Program-made: the position numbers and the translations under genes
In this document: in pieces, positions 41,830-53,766 of the stretch
How positions within the stretch are numbered: the stretch's first letter is position 1
How the letters are laid out: the number at the start of each line of letters is the position of its first letter
The notes under the pieces: generated by a model
What the model saw: only the letters and a program-made list of their open reading frames with translations
Told to the model about the DNA's origin: nothing
Databases searched by the model: none
DNA from: Ditylenchus dipsaci
Taxonomy: Eukaryota; Nematoda; Chromadorea; Rhabditida; Anguinidae
Direction of reading: 5' to 3'
DNA length: 64,000 nt
NCBI GenBank assembly: GCA_004194705.1
Contig: SADC01001168.1
Location: 372,001 to 436,000 of the forward strand

Positions 41830-42089
41830 CCGTATTTATTCTAATAGAGCGGCCGTCTCTATTAGGACAGCCTCCTCAAGGCCAAAAGGTTATACGACAC
41901 TTGCGGCCCGGAAACTTGCGGCCGACACTTGCGGCCGACATTTGCGGCCGACACTTGCGGCCCGACACTTGCGGCCCGATATTTAAAAGTCCAGAAAAGC
42001 TATTTAAAAATGGTTGAGGAGTTGTACCTATAGGGGAAAGCCATAATACAGGGCTAGGTATTAAGGTATTAAGTAACTTATTTGGCTGC

Positions 42090-43030
42090 TTTGCCATGTT
42101 TTTCAACATAGGACTTGACAAAAAGAGTCTCTATATGCATTTTATGATCAAGAGTACTTCTCGGAATCATGTCTAAGCTAAGTGAGTGTGCGCATCTCTA
42201 ACTCTCAAGCCCCCTGCGCCCCCTTCGGGGCCCAGGGGGCTTGGAGTTGAGATGCGCACACCCTCGTACCGTATTCTCTTTAATTATACACCATGGTGTA
42301 AAATTTTTCAACCCCTTCTCGAGGGTGGTGTATAATTAGAGAGTGGTGTAAAATTTCCAACCACTCAAATGACCAGCTAATAACAGATTCAACAAACATT
42401 TATTCGCCAAATGAAAATGAACAAAAAGACGAAATTAACAATCAGTAGAACAATCTTTTTCATATTCCTTGAGCTGATCTTCTTCTTCGTCGATTTCATC
42501 AACCAGCTAGGACCAAGCAGTTCTTCCACAAGCAGAGTTTCGATAAAAGAAAATTTGCGCGCATTATCCAAAAGCTCCCATCCATTCGGAACCGCCCCAC
42601 CTTGTTTAAAGCAATGAATCAACCCATCTTCGGAACCATCGAGCGCGTTTGTTACACCACATGTCTTGAGCGAGTTTGCAATTGCTTGTTTTGGTAAATT
42701 TGCCTATCCCTCGTAGATCCACTGTGAATAAGTTTCTGCTCCAGGTGCCCTTGGATTTCCTTTTGGTGAAAACTTTTAAAATTATTTAAAATCGTTTTTG
42801 TAATTATCTAGTATTAGCTTTTTGAGGGTGGTGTGAAAATAGAGAGTTGTTTAAAATTAGAGAGTGGTGTAAATTTTTTTAACCCCTCCTTGAGGGTGGT
42901 GTATAATTAGAGAGAATACGGTACCTTGGACGCAAACCACTCGAAAGTGACTCTGGATGCATGAAAAAGCATGCATACCAGAGTTATTTATGCGGTAGGC
43001 CACAGTATTCAAAACCATGTTCAACATCTT
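42090..43030. mobile_element. Snapback element SB copy interrupted by T8
   Basis: Left half 42,090-42,268 (CTAAGTGAGTGTGCGCATCT, then a GC-rich hairpin AAGCCCCCTGCGCCCCCTTC...GGGGGCTTGG) and right half 42,922-43,030 (CTTGGACGCAAACCACTCG, CTCTGGATGCATG/CATGCATACCAGAG) match the continuous copy at 39.9 kb. T8 sits at a TA between them. Confidence 0.75.
42269..42921 (-). mobile_element. pogo/Tigger-type element T8 with transposase tail
   Basis: Tips CCGTATTCTCTTTAATTATA and complement, flanked by TA. Module TACACCACCCTC is reiterated at both ends. On the minus strand 42,700-42,410 it encodes AIANSLKTCGVTNALDGSED, then IHCFKQGGAVP and an acidic stretch (DEIDEEEDQLKEYEKD in another frame). This is the C-terminal signature of pogo/Tigger/JRK transposases (CGISNALDG type). 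No HTH or DDE domain remains, so it is a deletion derivative. Confidence 0.88.
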
Positions 43031-43840
43031 TGTTTTTTGCCCGAAAAGCATTTTTCCTCCTTTTACAAGACCGGGCCAAAGGCCCAGCCATCTATTGATT
43101 CAGCCTAGCACTCAAAAAGTGCTTGGCTCAGGCGAAAAGCCAACGAATCGAAAATTTCATCACAAAATATCGAGCTGCAAATGTTGGGCCGCAAGTGTCG
43201 GCCGCAAGTGTCGGCCGCAAATGTCGGGCCGCAAGTGACGGCCACAAGTGTCGTGTCACCGGCCAAAACTAGTGGGTGAACCATGTTTTCGCTGAGCTTC
43301 GGAATTCCTGACTCGCTATAAATCGTGTTTTAACCAAATTAACCGAATTTGATACTATCCTACTGAGCATATTGTAACCTTTCGTTTGAACCCAAAACCG
43401 TGAACTCCTATTTTCTGAAGGGTCAACGTGGTATTAATAAAAGGACAAAATTACAAAACTTCTCTTTTAAACAATGATGTTAAAAGAGGTTAAATTTAAG
43501 GGTGTAAACTATTATTTGTGTTATTTTATGATTTTTATTTATTCAAATGAAAAATACAATTCTAAGACACAATCGAATAGTTAATTAAATATCATTTCAA
43601 CTACTAATGTTTTGGGATCACATCGTTCAGGGCTGGCAATTTATATTTATATCCAGTTTTGTAGCCCTGAAATGTTTTATTAATAAAAAATAAATGTACG
43701 TTAAATTAATCAAGTTTAGAGTGGCAGGAAATCATTTCGACCAAAGTTAGGGTAAAAAATAAGAAATGTTGCATTTAACAACTTTAAAAAATTTTATCTA
43801 GTATTTTTTTTATCAAGTCTAGTTTTTTTTATGTAAAAAC

Positions 43841-45301
43841 TCAGAATCTTACAGCTGCATCCACAATGCGCATATGAGCCTCCCATTCCAGCTCTCCAAG
43901 CCCCCAGTCCACAGCGCCAATAGTTTCAAAACTGTGCACCATTTTACCGTCGGCTGTGGCACTTCTTCCCATTCCATTGGCTGGAACAAAATAATATTCG
44001 AATCAAGTAAATCTTGTTAAAGTACCTCCGTGCTGAGCAGTGTCGTAAGCGATCTGAATACCCTTGGCACTAGGAAGTATCAAATTGTCCAAGCCCACAC
44101 TCAGAGCGCGCACCTAAGGTAATAAGTGCAATTAGCAAAGATTCATCTTAAATAATAAAATAATTGACTATTCTACCTGAATTTCACAAGCAATCAGGGT
44201 GTTGTAGGCCAAATGCAGAGCTTCCTCCACTGTGGCACCACACACTGCCAAACCATGGTTGCGCAGGAAGATCACCTTCAAGTATTTTTAGTGAATTTTC
44301 CCAAACCCAATTTATATAAAAAATTACTTTTTTGTCTCCCAAATGCTGTGCAATCAATTTCTTTTCATCTTCGTTAGAGAGCATACCCTATAAAATTTTA
44401 AAAAGATTAGCATCTAAAAATTAGCATCTAAAATACTAACTTCATAGCAATGATAAGCAGGTGGTCCGATGATCATTGACTCTTGGCTAAGTCCAACAAT
44501 CAACCCACATTTCATGGCGGACACAGCAGCACAAGCACCGGTGTGCATATGCAACACACAAGCCACATCCTCTCTGGCCTCATGCACAGCAGTGTGCAAA
44601 ATAAAACCAGCCTGGTTGATGCCCAAAGGGGTGCTTCCAGGGTCGAGAACACCGCCTTCGTGAGTAATCTTGACTAAACTGCTGGCGGTCATTTCCTTAT
44701 AGAGCAGGCCTAGGGGGTTGATCAAAATCTCTGATTTGGTAGGGTCTCCAGTGTGGTTGGGCAAACGGAGCTAAAATACACGTTTTAAAACTATTTAAAT
44801 TTAAAAAATATATGATGCCACACCGTGATGTGATTGTAAATTCCCTGAGACCATTGGAAAAAGTCGACCATACGGTAGAGAGTGGCTAGTTTGTTACGAG
44901 CATCTACCTCTTCTTCCGAATATTTGGTTGTTTTAGTGTTTATGTCGGCAATTGGTATTATTGGCTTGACTAAAATTGTTGTTTTTATAGGTGGTTAAGA
45001 TGGTATGGTTATGTTGACCTCATAAATCAGCCAAGTTCACTGTAGTTTTGATTCTAGTATTTAAGCGTTCTATTTTGAAATTCATATGTTTTTGATTTTA
45101 AAACCCAAGCACTGTTTAATGTCTACCAGACAATTTCTAATATTACTTTTCATAATTTGTCTGGTAGCACTTTTTAATGGCAAAAACAACATAGGATCAA
45201 GTTAAATTATTTTTATAATTACCTCCAAGATCGTGCATACAAAGAGATGGGTTCATTTTTGGACTGGGAAGAGGCTTCGTTTCACACAAAACTGAAAATG
45301 C
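43841..45301 (-). CDS. Class II aldolase / adducin-head domain protein
   Basis: Seven exons in order: 45,301-45,223, 44,969-44,824, 44,770-44,441, 44,387-44,328, 44,275-44,177, 44,113-44,026, 43,980-43,841. All junctions close in frame, for about 310 residues. Motifs: [59 protein letters not shown] with the HxH zinc-ligand pair, [20 protein letters not shown], and [17 protein letters not shown] [13 protein letters not shown] near the end. The family includes adducin heads and bacterial sugar-phosphate aldolases. Since the zinc HxH is kept and there is no adducin neck or tail, an enzyme-like stand-alone protein is more likely than a cytoskeletal adducin. The 5' end is open: [11 protein letters not shown] could start it, or an upstream exon exists. 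Confidence 0.92.
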
Positions 45302-45564
45302 CTGAAATTAAATTTTAGAGATATGGAGTGATTTTAAAAGCAGTAGTGTATGCAAATAGTGTATTTTTTAGTGTATATTTAAGGCAAAGATAGACAAAGT
45401 GCAAAGAGTTAGTATTGACCATGTAACTATACTGCAGTTACTATGGTCAGTGTAGTGGAAAGCAGTGGAGTGTGCAACTGTAAGTATATGCTATGATTAA
45501 TGTAGCCTTTGACAGGCTAGTTTTTTTTACAGTCGACTCTGTAAATAAATAATAAAGTTCGTTC

Positions 45565-45925
45565 CCGCCTAGGTCCAACACTTTTTTACCTAAAATTTCG
45601 GAGCTATTTGATAAATGTAATTCGCAAGCCTAGTGCAAAAAATTGTAAGGGTTCCAATTTTGCCGATCGTTTTTGTAAAACACTAAAATTACGCCATTTA
45701 GACCCACAACTCTCCCAATAACGCACGCCTATTTAGAAAACATGCGTGCGTTATTGTGAGAGTTTCAGGTATAAATGGCGAAATTATAGTATTTCACAAA
45801 AATCATCGGAAAAATCAGAACCCTTGCAATTTTCGCACCAGGCTGGCTAATTACATTTAGCAAATAGCTCCGAAATTTAAGGTGAAAAGTGTCGAACCCT
45901 GTGCGGAAACGATTTCTTTGGGCTA
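45565..45925. mobile_element. Palindromic MITE
   Basis: CCTAGGTCCAACACTTTTTT at the left is matched by AAAAGTGTCGAACCCTG at the right, and arms read complementarily to a centre near 45,745 (AACGCACGCC / GCGTGCGTTATT). About 160-170 bp per arm. No coding capacity. Confidence 0.7.
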
Positions 45926-46074
45926 GCCAATCGCATGTCATCTCACTTAAATACGCCTTATTTAAGCCAATTCAATCCAAAAAAAGCTCGTTTAGGATAG
46001 GAAAATACTAAAAGAAAGGTGGATTCAATCTGGGGAAAATTACACGATCTCGAGAACAAATATCAGCGCTCTAA

Positions 46075-46215
46075 TCATTCTAATCTATTCACCATTGTTC
46101 TCAATGACGTGCGGTAGTACCATTTTCGGTTTAGGAAGAGGATTTTTGGCCATAAAAAACTGAAAATGTCTAAAATGAAATTTTTAAGACATGGAATGTC
46201 TTTAAGAGCAGCGGT
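46075..46215 (-). pseudogene. Diverged duplicate of aldolase/adducin-head 5' exon
   Basis: The minus strand reads KNPLPKPKM after an acceptor, compare TKPLPSPKM in the exon at 45,301-45,223. Similarity extends into the upstream flank (AAATTTTTAAGACATGGA against AAATTTTAGAGATATGGA). It ends at a TAG. Could be an old exon duplication or an alternative first coding exon. Confidence 0.55.
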
Positions 46216-47199
46216 GCGTGCAAATATATTTATCAAAATTCTTATCTCCCATACTTCAACTACTATAATCACACCCGGCAAGCGTTTGTCCAAACAAATA
46301 AAACAAGTATAACAGTCAATGGTCTCTATTCTCTCGTGACTTTTCTTATCACTGTTTTTTTAGTAATGCTCGAAAGGTGCATTGAAAATTGGGTGGAATC
46401 GACAAATGTGGACAACGTGCACAGGGTTATTGCTGTGCATTTTTCGTTTTTTTCGCAATCTGTGTTTATTGTATTTCTGTGCAAAAACAGTTGAAATGCA
46501 AGAGTTCACAGTGTAATGTTTTCAATTGATGTATTGTCTTTCTGAAGTAAAAGTAAACTTTATTTTAAAAAACAGAAAGCACAACAAATTGAAATAAATC
46601 AGAATTGTGTCAAAGGGGCAGTGTTTATTTTTAGTCAACAGGTATACTCAAAACCGCGAAAAATTTCGTCCGCTAAAATAATGATTTACAGTAGACTTTC
46701 AATACGACCATCACCCAGAAACTTCATTGCCGTATGGTGTATTTCGCCCGCTATATTAAAGCAATCTTTCTGTCACTTATCTTTGGTTAGCCTAGTCCGA
46801 AAAACCGCAAAGATTCCTATTTTAAGACCCGCGGCTCTCGATATAATGATCACCTTTTTTGAAATGAAGTGTTCATTATATCGACGGTTATCATTATATC
46901 GTTATCATTATATTTGGCAAAAAATACCGCTATTTTCAAAAAAAAAAGTCGACAAAATAAAAAAATTGTGATTTTTCGGACTAGACAGACCAAAGATGAA
47001 AATGGCAAAAGACTTCAAAATCTCGTGTAACAAAGTGTCGGACTATAGGCGGGTACGAACTTTTGAGTGATCTTTGCATCGATAGTCAACTGTATCCCGT
47101 CAAATTTATAAGTTCATCCATGTAAAACTCATATATTTTTTTTAAACAATTTTACATACCAGCCATTATTTTTATGTTAGCTTTAATATAGGCTCTCCA

Positions 47200-48310
47200 A
47201 CAAAGTATCAAAGATGGCAACCGGATAAAAAAGAAAAAAAGTTTTTTTGTCGCGCAAATGAAAGTTTTGTTAGCCCACTTTTTGATTACGCATCGAGCTG
47301 ATTTTTCAGGATCAGTTAACATTGCAAAGAGGAAGTGGTCCTGGAAAAATCATCCCGATGCGTAATCGAAAAGCAGGCTAACAAAACTTTGCCGCTATTC
47401 CATTGTACGCCCCCCCCCAAAAAAGCTATTCCAGTGTACCACATCCCCCCCCCCCAAAAATAATGACCTATTCCATTGTACCCCCCCCCCCCAAAACCAA
47501 CTTTTTTATATGCACTCAAAAACCATTTTTATGTAATAATTTTGCTATAAAAGGACCAGAAAAGCCATTTAAATAGGGTTCAAGGGCTGTATTGGGAGGG
47601 GAAGGGAATAACACAGGGGCAACTTTTTTTAGCTGCTTTAGCATGTTTTTCAACTCGGGCCGTGGCAAAAAAATAGACTCTATATGCATTTTTGATCAAG
47701 AGTCTTGCTCGGAATTATGTCTAAGGTAAGTGCGCGCATCTCTAACTCTCAATCCCCCTGCGCCCCCGAAAGAGGCGCAGTGGTTATAACCGAGTAGCGC
47801 CGAAAATTTGAATTCCATTTATGAGTAAATTTTTAACACAGACTCTAAGTATTTGCGGTGCAGTGTAAGTAGGATAAGTCGTACAATCTGGCAATGTCGA
47901 GCAACATTGGGCTCGATTAGTAAACGGTTCTATATTTTGAAAAAATTTTACTTGCAAACAAAAAACTATTCGAGCAAAACTTTGCCGCTATTCCATTGTA
48001 CGCCCCCCCCCCCAAAAAAGCTATTCCAGTGTACCCTATTTAAATGGCTGTTCTGGCCTTTTTATGGCAAAATTATTACATAAAAATGGTTTTTGAGTGC
48101 ATATAAAAAAGTCGGTTTTTGGGGGGGGGGTACAATGGAATAGGTCATTATTTGGGGGGGGGGTACAATGGAATAGTGCCAAAACTTTCGTCCGCGCGAC
48201 AAAAAAGACTTTTTCCTTTTTTGTCCGGTTGCCGTCAAAGATTGAATATGATTTGGGATGTGGAATAATAACGTCTTGAGATAGGTTCGTATCACAAGCA
48301 AAATCATGTG
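47200..48310. mobile_element. Foldback with ATTCCATTGTACCCCCCC arrays
   Basis: Left side: CGCTATTCCATTGTACGCCC and relatives at 47,390-47,480. Right side: GGGGTACAATGGAATAG at 48,120-48,180. Outer matching words TTTTGTCGCGCAAATGAAAG and CTTTCGTCCGCGCGACAAAA place the ends further out. An SB copy end (47,560-47,790) and a direct copy of the ATTCCATT motif (47,985-48,040) lie inside. Long C/G runs make exact length unreliable. Confidence 0.55.
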
Positions 48311-48434
48311 ATACTTTGGTCGGCATAAAAATTATGGCAAGAAATGTCAAAGAAAAAATAACGAATAATAAAACGGGATAAATCATTAATTTGGCAGGGT
48401 AAACCAAATTGAGCTTTTACTTAACAATGTATTA

Positions 48435-51400
48435 TTATGGCTTGTTAGTGCTTCCACTGCTGGTAAACTGGTCTATCAGCTGCTGGCGGTCATTTTCGGT
48501 AGCAAAACGAAGTAAAAGAGTTGTAGCTTTACTCATACTTTTGCCGTCTGTACTTGGTTCTGGATAGGTGATCTGAAAAGTGAAATCGAATATAAATGCA
48601 GGATTGAGGTCTGTCCTTTTTAAAAAGATTTGTAACTTTTAACAGACACCAAATCTTGTTTAATTTTTTGCTTCAAAATGGAAATAATCACTGGATAATT
48701 TTGAAATGTATAAAAAAAACTTTTTAATACTTTTGGGAAAAAATTGTAAAAAAAAACAACAGAGGGACCAAGGCAGTTTTTTCGGGGCACACCCCAACAC
48801 ATATAGAGCCGATTTTTCCCTTGTATGATCTCCATCACTGCAATGCCTGTTCAGTATCACACTGAAAAAATTCTCAAAACAGATAAAATAATTGTATATT
48901 GGAACGAACCATCTTAAGTTCCCTACACGGTACAATCAAAGCCCTCGTTCTACCACTTCAAAACTTGTACGTACTAGTTTTACCTGGTAAGATAGACAAG
49001 TATTTTTTTACTGTCAGCTAGATACTTTGAAAAATCCAATTATTGAATAATTTTTGGAACTTGAAGTCCGCAACGGATTAATAAAGTGTCCATTATCGCA
49101 AAAAAAACTTACGTAATCAGCATTGGGATTAGCTTGTGCAAAAAAGGTGAAAAATGATTGAATATATTTGATTTTATGTTCGGTATTTAGAGTGCGCACT
49201 TACTAAAGCGATAGCTATAAAGAAGACGACTAATCGCCTGCTTTAAGACAATTAACATACTCCGCGAATTCAAGGCTTAGCAAATAGTTCGTTAGCACAC
49301 GGCAAGGGAAACTTGAAGAACCTCGAATTTGGAAAAAACGAGCTGGACAAAGAAATCGCGAAAAAATCTTAAAGATTCTAATGGTGGGGAATATTTCTAT
49401 GTTTGCTCCATCTTCTTTTTACATTAAATCATTGTTTGATTGAGTAAAACGTTAACTCAAAAACTGTGAAAATTAATTTTTTCGATAAATCTGAACAAGG
49501 TGTAGCAATTCACTTTTTAAGGGGGGGGCTTATTAAAGAGGGGAAGTTATTTTTCAATCATGGAGAGTGGGGATATGTATTTATTTACGATATTTATTTA
49601 TCTTGCACTGCTGCTGCTTTGCTCTAAGAATCAGAAAACTCACTAGAAGTCTTTTGTCTGGATTCATTTGCCACTTCAGGCTAGAATTTACAACAATATT
49701 AGTCCAAACGGAACCTGTAAAATTATTAATTGTTAATTAATTGATATTATTGCCAACATTATTCGTAAAATTACTTACCCACGGCGTTATCTGCTCGAAT
49801 AATCAGTTGCTTTTTAGAATCTTTCTGCTTGCCATCTGCTTCTAAAGCCTTGATGGATGCGTAGGCAGTACCTTTCCTCTCGTACTTCCCGTTAGCAAAG
49901 TTGTGGACTCCGCATCTGAATATTCGAGAAAATATTAATTGGATTTCTTGAGCATTTTAATTAAAAGAAGGATTTTTTAAAATGTGCTCAGCAAAAAATT
50001 TATCCATAAAACTGAATTCTTTTTTTTTATTTCAATTTTTTAATTTTTAAAGGAGGGTGGAATTTTGGAATTTATCGGCTGGCTTTTGAAACTGATTTTT
50101 TCAATGGTGTCACCTTTATTACCTTCACTACTACCTCCAAAGTAGAGACCGTGATTTGCCCCCAACGATGTAACGATACGATGTTTTCGACTCAAATTTT
50201 CAACGATCGATGTAACGATCGATGTCGGCTATTGTAAACGATACATCGTTACGATGTTTCACACTAAAATTTGGCAGACGATGTATAATATAGCAAAAAT
50301 GTTGTGTACAAATTGGTAAGCAAAATTTTTCTACGCCATGAAACTTCAGCTTAAATTTTTGTTGGGTAGAGGGTAAAATTTTTTTTGACTAATATTTGAC
50401 TGGGGCCTACCGCGTAAAAAAACTCTGGTATGCATATTGTTTTTATGCATCTAGAGTCACTTTCGAGTAATTTGAGTCTAAGGTATGTAAGTGTGCGCAT
50501 CTCAACCCAACGGCACCAAGCCCCCTGCACCTCCGAAAGGGCGGGGGGCTTGAGAGTTAAATATGCGCGCACTCACTCACCTTAGACAAGATTCCCAGCA
50601 AGACTCTTGATCATAAATGCATTAAAGACTCTTTTTGCCCAGCTCTAGTGAACAAAACAAAGTAGAATACCCTCAAAATTTAAAGAATATCCCTTCTGAT
50701 CTTTTTAGGGTATCTGGATACCCTTTCAGGTTGGTTTGTCTTGGCCCCCAAGGCGAAAATTTATTTGAAGAATCAAGAAAAGGCCACAAAGCACAAGAGT
50801 GTTAAGACAAGATGCATACTCAAAGTATAATATGCGTATAAACTGTTGCATATGGATAAATAACAGATCTTAAACACGCAAATGGCGTCGCAGGCAAAAA
50901 CTTTTTGACTCAAAGTGCAATAATTTAACAAATAATAGTGTATTTTTTGTTCATGAACGATACATCGTTACGATGTACGATGTCGGGCCGAAAAACGATG
51001 CGATGTACGATGTTTTCAAAAATCGACCAACGATGTAACGATGCGATGTTTTTGACTAAAATCAGGACCGATGTAACGATGTTAACGATGCGATGTATCG
51101 ATCGTCACGGTCTCTACTCCAAAGGGTCATGAAAACTTTTGAGATTTGAAATTTTTGAAAAGGTAATTTTCCGAAATAAGTCCATTTTGACTACTTTTGA
51201 AAGAAAAAGGCCATTTATCCGCTGCTTTTTGCCACTTTGAAGCAAAAATGTATTTTGCGTAAAACTTCGGAAATAAAAAAGATTTCGGGTCCCGAAAAAA
51301 AAGTACAATCTTTTTAAAAAGTAGAATTTTCATCGCTGGATTTAAGGCATATGGACAGAAAGATCGCCAATAATAGACGCCGTATACTGCACATTAAAAA

Positions 51401-53766
51401 TTCATCTGCCTCATGGGGTATCAAATAAAGGTAGCTTAAAATGATGATGACACAGGAGAAGGAAAAACTAAAAGAGTCTTTTTTCATAAGCACAATCCTG
51501 ATCCTCTATAAATATATGTAAAGGTCAAAAGTATTACTTGACGGCAACAATAGCACCTTTCTCCGTCTGATCCACACTTTCAGGCTTTGGAGGTTCCTCT
51601 TGCTCGTCGTCGTCATCATCTTCCTTTGCTAAAAAAAACCTTTTATTGTTCGGAGCAAAGCTTACCGAAAACCTACTATTATCGCCATTCTTTTGCACAG
51701 TGGCACCAAATGTCAAACTGCTTCCTAGGGGCTTCGCCGCTCCGTCAAAGCTAAAAGTAGGAGGGGCTTTGGCACTCATCGAAAACAGACTGCTGCTGCC
51801 AGGTGCTGCTCCAACAATGGGGCTGTTGCGTTGCTAGCAGATGTAGCAGCTGGTTTGGAAGCTGCTGCAAACAGATTGCTAGACCAAAAGAGAAGGGTGG
51901 TTTAGATGTCGCAGCAACATCCTTTTTCGGCCTGAGATTATAAAAATGTATTGGAGATCAATGCACCAAAGTTAAAAGGGTCAAATTGAACAAAGATACT
52001 TACAGTTTTTCTTGACTTCCTCGTAGTTTATCTTTGCCTTGCTCATCTTCCGGCTCCTCTTCCTCATCCTGCTCAGTATTGCCTTTTTCTGAGAAGTGAA
52101 CCAGGGATCTTCATCCTTGTTTCGCCTTTTTCTGTTGCTAGCACCCGCAGAAGTGTCGGCTGCGGTTTTGGAAGTGGTGGATGAGAAGGAAGTGTTGCTG
52201 GCTAGAAAGCTGCCTGAACTACCCAGAGGGGTAGAGTTAGTTTGGTAGTGTTTCCAAGCTGTCTCAAAGGTAGGAGCTGAGTTTTTTTCACCATGACTTC
52301 CAAATAAGTTGGTGGTAGTAGTGAGTGGGGCAGAAGAACCTCCAAAAGTAGATGTTGGTTTGGCAGTAGGAAACACCGGAATCTCTTTAGGGGTAACCAC
52401 AGATGATTTCGGTGTCTCAGTTTTGTTAGAAGTTGAAGTTTGGGCAAGAGAGTCATCTGAATATTAATTAAATATTTTTGTGAGTTTTTTTTAATCTTTA
52501 GATTTTGGATCAAAATTTTGTAAAGTTTGTAGTAAATTATGAAGGATCGGTCAGAAATCCGAAAAATAATTATGGCCGAAAGTAAGAAGTGGTGAAATAT
52601 TTTAAGTGAATTTCTTCAGATGGCGTTAAGGTCATATTAACTCTGATTTCAAAAAAAATTGTACAGAAATAAGTTTTTTCTAATACTTTTACAATTGAAA
52701 AATGCAAAACTCACTTTTAGTATCAGCTTTTTTCTGCGTGCTCTCACCAAATGAAAATCCAGTTGGGACAGCTTGAGAAGAAGTCGAACCGGTTTCAATA
52801 ACTTCTCCGCCAAACTTGGGCTTGGCACTGGCATTGGTCACCACACTACTAATAGAGAAACCTGTTGGTGGGGCAGCATCACTATTACTTTTGATCACAT
52901 CTCCACCAAACTTCGGAGGCTTTGAAGTCAGGGGTTTGGGCAGAAAGGAACTAGGAAAGCTAGGGACTGCTTCTTCTGCTTTTTCTGCTGTAGTTTCATC
53001 TTTTTTGTTCAGCTGCTGCTCAGTGGGAGTCTTCAAAGGCGATGATTTGCCGAAGAGAAGTGGTGCTGCAGCACTTGGTGCAGATGTGGTTGCCGTTGAT
53101 CTGAGCGGCGTGGAGCAGATCAGTGAAAAACTAGAAGCTGTGGCAGTGGAGACATCAGCAGTGTTAGGGTATTTGGCGACTGCTGTGGGTGCTTCAGCGT
53201 GGTTGTTGCTGTTTGAGGTGGAGAACATGGCTGAGGGTGCAGGTTGCTGACCACTTGCAGGCTGCTGGCCACTTGCAGGTGCCTTTCCATACAACTTGTC
53301 CAACTCATTCACATGTTTGAGGTAATCCTTTACTGTTGGAGTCTTAAATTTTTTAAACTTAGACATGTAAAACCAAGAAGAAACTTTGTGCACAGGGCTA
53401 AGAAGGTAAATTTGTTCTTAAAAACAAACCAAGTGAATCGAGCCAAATAAGCCTATTCCTTTTTAGCGTCGAAATTTTCGTAAAATGGATGATTTTTCAA
53501 AATTTTGGGCTTTCAGGTCTATTCAAAAGAATTTTCTACACGGATGGACTTTTTTACTGTCAGCTAGATACTTTGAAAAATCCAATTATTGAATAATTTT
53601 TGGAACTTGAAGTCCGCAACGGATTAATAAAGTGTCCATTATCGCAAAAAAAACTTACGTAATCAGCATTGGGATTAGCTTGCAGAGATTGCTGGAGAAA
53701 ACGCACAAAATTGTTGTTGAGAATGCCCAGCTTTTCTTGGAATTTGTTCTCAAATGTAGAAGACAT
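48435..53766 (-). CDS. NUP50-like nucleoporin (FG repeats, Ran-binding domain)
   Basis: Exons in order: 53,766-53,659, 53,357-52,715, 52,456-52,004, 51,931-51,538, 49,915-49,779, 49,714-49,644, 48,572-48,435. The N-terminal helix region (FQEKLGILNNNFVRFLQQSL, then FKKFKTPTVKDYLKHVNELD) matches NUP50. FG motifs follow (LFGKSSPL, KFGGDVI, TFGGSSAPL, TNLFGSHG), then a basic NLS-like stretch RKRRNKDE, and an acidic linker KEDDDDDEQEEPPKPESV. The C-terminal RanBP1-type domain reads VHNFANGKYERKGTAYASIK, KKQLIIRADNAVGSVWTNIV, and ends ATTLLLRFATENDRQQLI. It should act in importin-alpha/Ran recycling at the nuclear pore basket. Exon 4 shows about three apparent one-base losses (near 51,920, 51,885 and 51,820). 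The 1.6 kb intron holds element N. Confidence 0.92.
48735..48835. repeat. Solo Merlin-like end in NUP50 last intron
   Basis: CAACAGAGGGACCAAGGCAG resembles the inverted CTGTTGATTTTTTT / GGGGGACCAAGGC ends of the Merlin copies. A similar solo end, CGCCTTGGTCCCCCCCCTCT, is at about 61,355-61,385. No partner end was found for either. Confidence 0.5.
49011..49139 (-). repeat. Identical copy of NUP50 exon 1 / intron 1 segment
   Basis: About 130 bp matching 53,555-53,683 with no difference that I can see, including the last 24 bases of coding exon 1 (QANPNADY) and its GTAAG donor. It lies in the last intron of the same gene, same orientation. A recent copy, not explained by a transposon end. Confidence 0.9.
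50143..51116. mobile_element. Element N: hAT-type, CGATGTAACGATG arrays, TSD CTCCAAAG
   Basis: Tips TAGAGACCGTGA and TCACGGTCTCTA, flanked by identical 8-mers CTCCAAAG (50,135-50,142 and 51,117-51,124). The first and last about 150 bp consist of AACGATGTAACGATGCGATG-like reiterations in inverted orientation. The interior carries an SB copy (50,400-50,640). It lies in the NUP50-like gene intron. Confidence 0.9.
50400..50640. repeat. Snapback element SB (inverted copy)
   Basis: GGGGCCTACCGCGTAAAAAA, CTCTGGTATGCAT / ATGCATCTAGAGTC and GTGTGCGCATCTCAACC / TAAATATGCGCGCACTCAC hairpins, with a GC-rich loop GCCCCCTGCACCTCCGAAAG. Confidence 0.75.

Larger units (their letters stand above)
41888..43260. 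mobile_element. Element H: motif-array element ACTTGCGGCCGAC, TSD GGCCAAAA
   Basis: Ends GGTTATACGACACTTGCGGC and complement of GGTGACACGACACTTGTGGC, flanked by identical 8-mers GGCCAAAA (41,880-41,887 and 43,261-43,268). ACTTGCGGCC units are reiterated inside both tips in inverted orientation. It was inserted into T7 and carries an SB copy, itself carrying T8: three or four levels of nesting. Confidence 0.88.
45302..48434. other. Intergenic DNA with several palindromes
   Basis: Includes a palindromic element at about 45,565-45,925, a diverged copy of the aldolase gene's 5' exon at about 46,075-46,215, Tigger-like ends at 46,690 and 47,095, and a foldback of TATTCCATTGTACCCCCC motifs (47,390-47,540 and 48,005-48,180). 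I see no independent gene. Confidence 0.55.

Noticed and set aside
48036..48407. Open frames with PPPPK-like repeats
   Set aside because: Caused by C/G runs of a foldback element.
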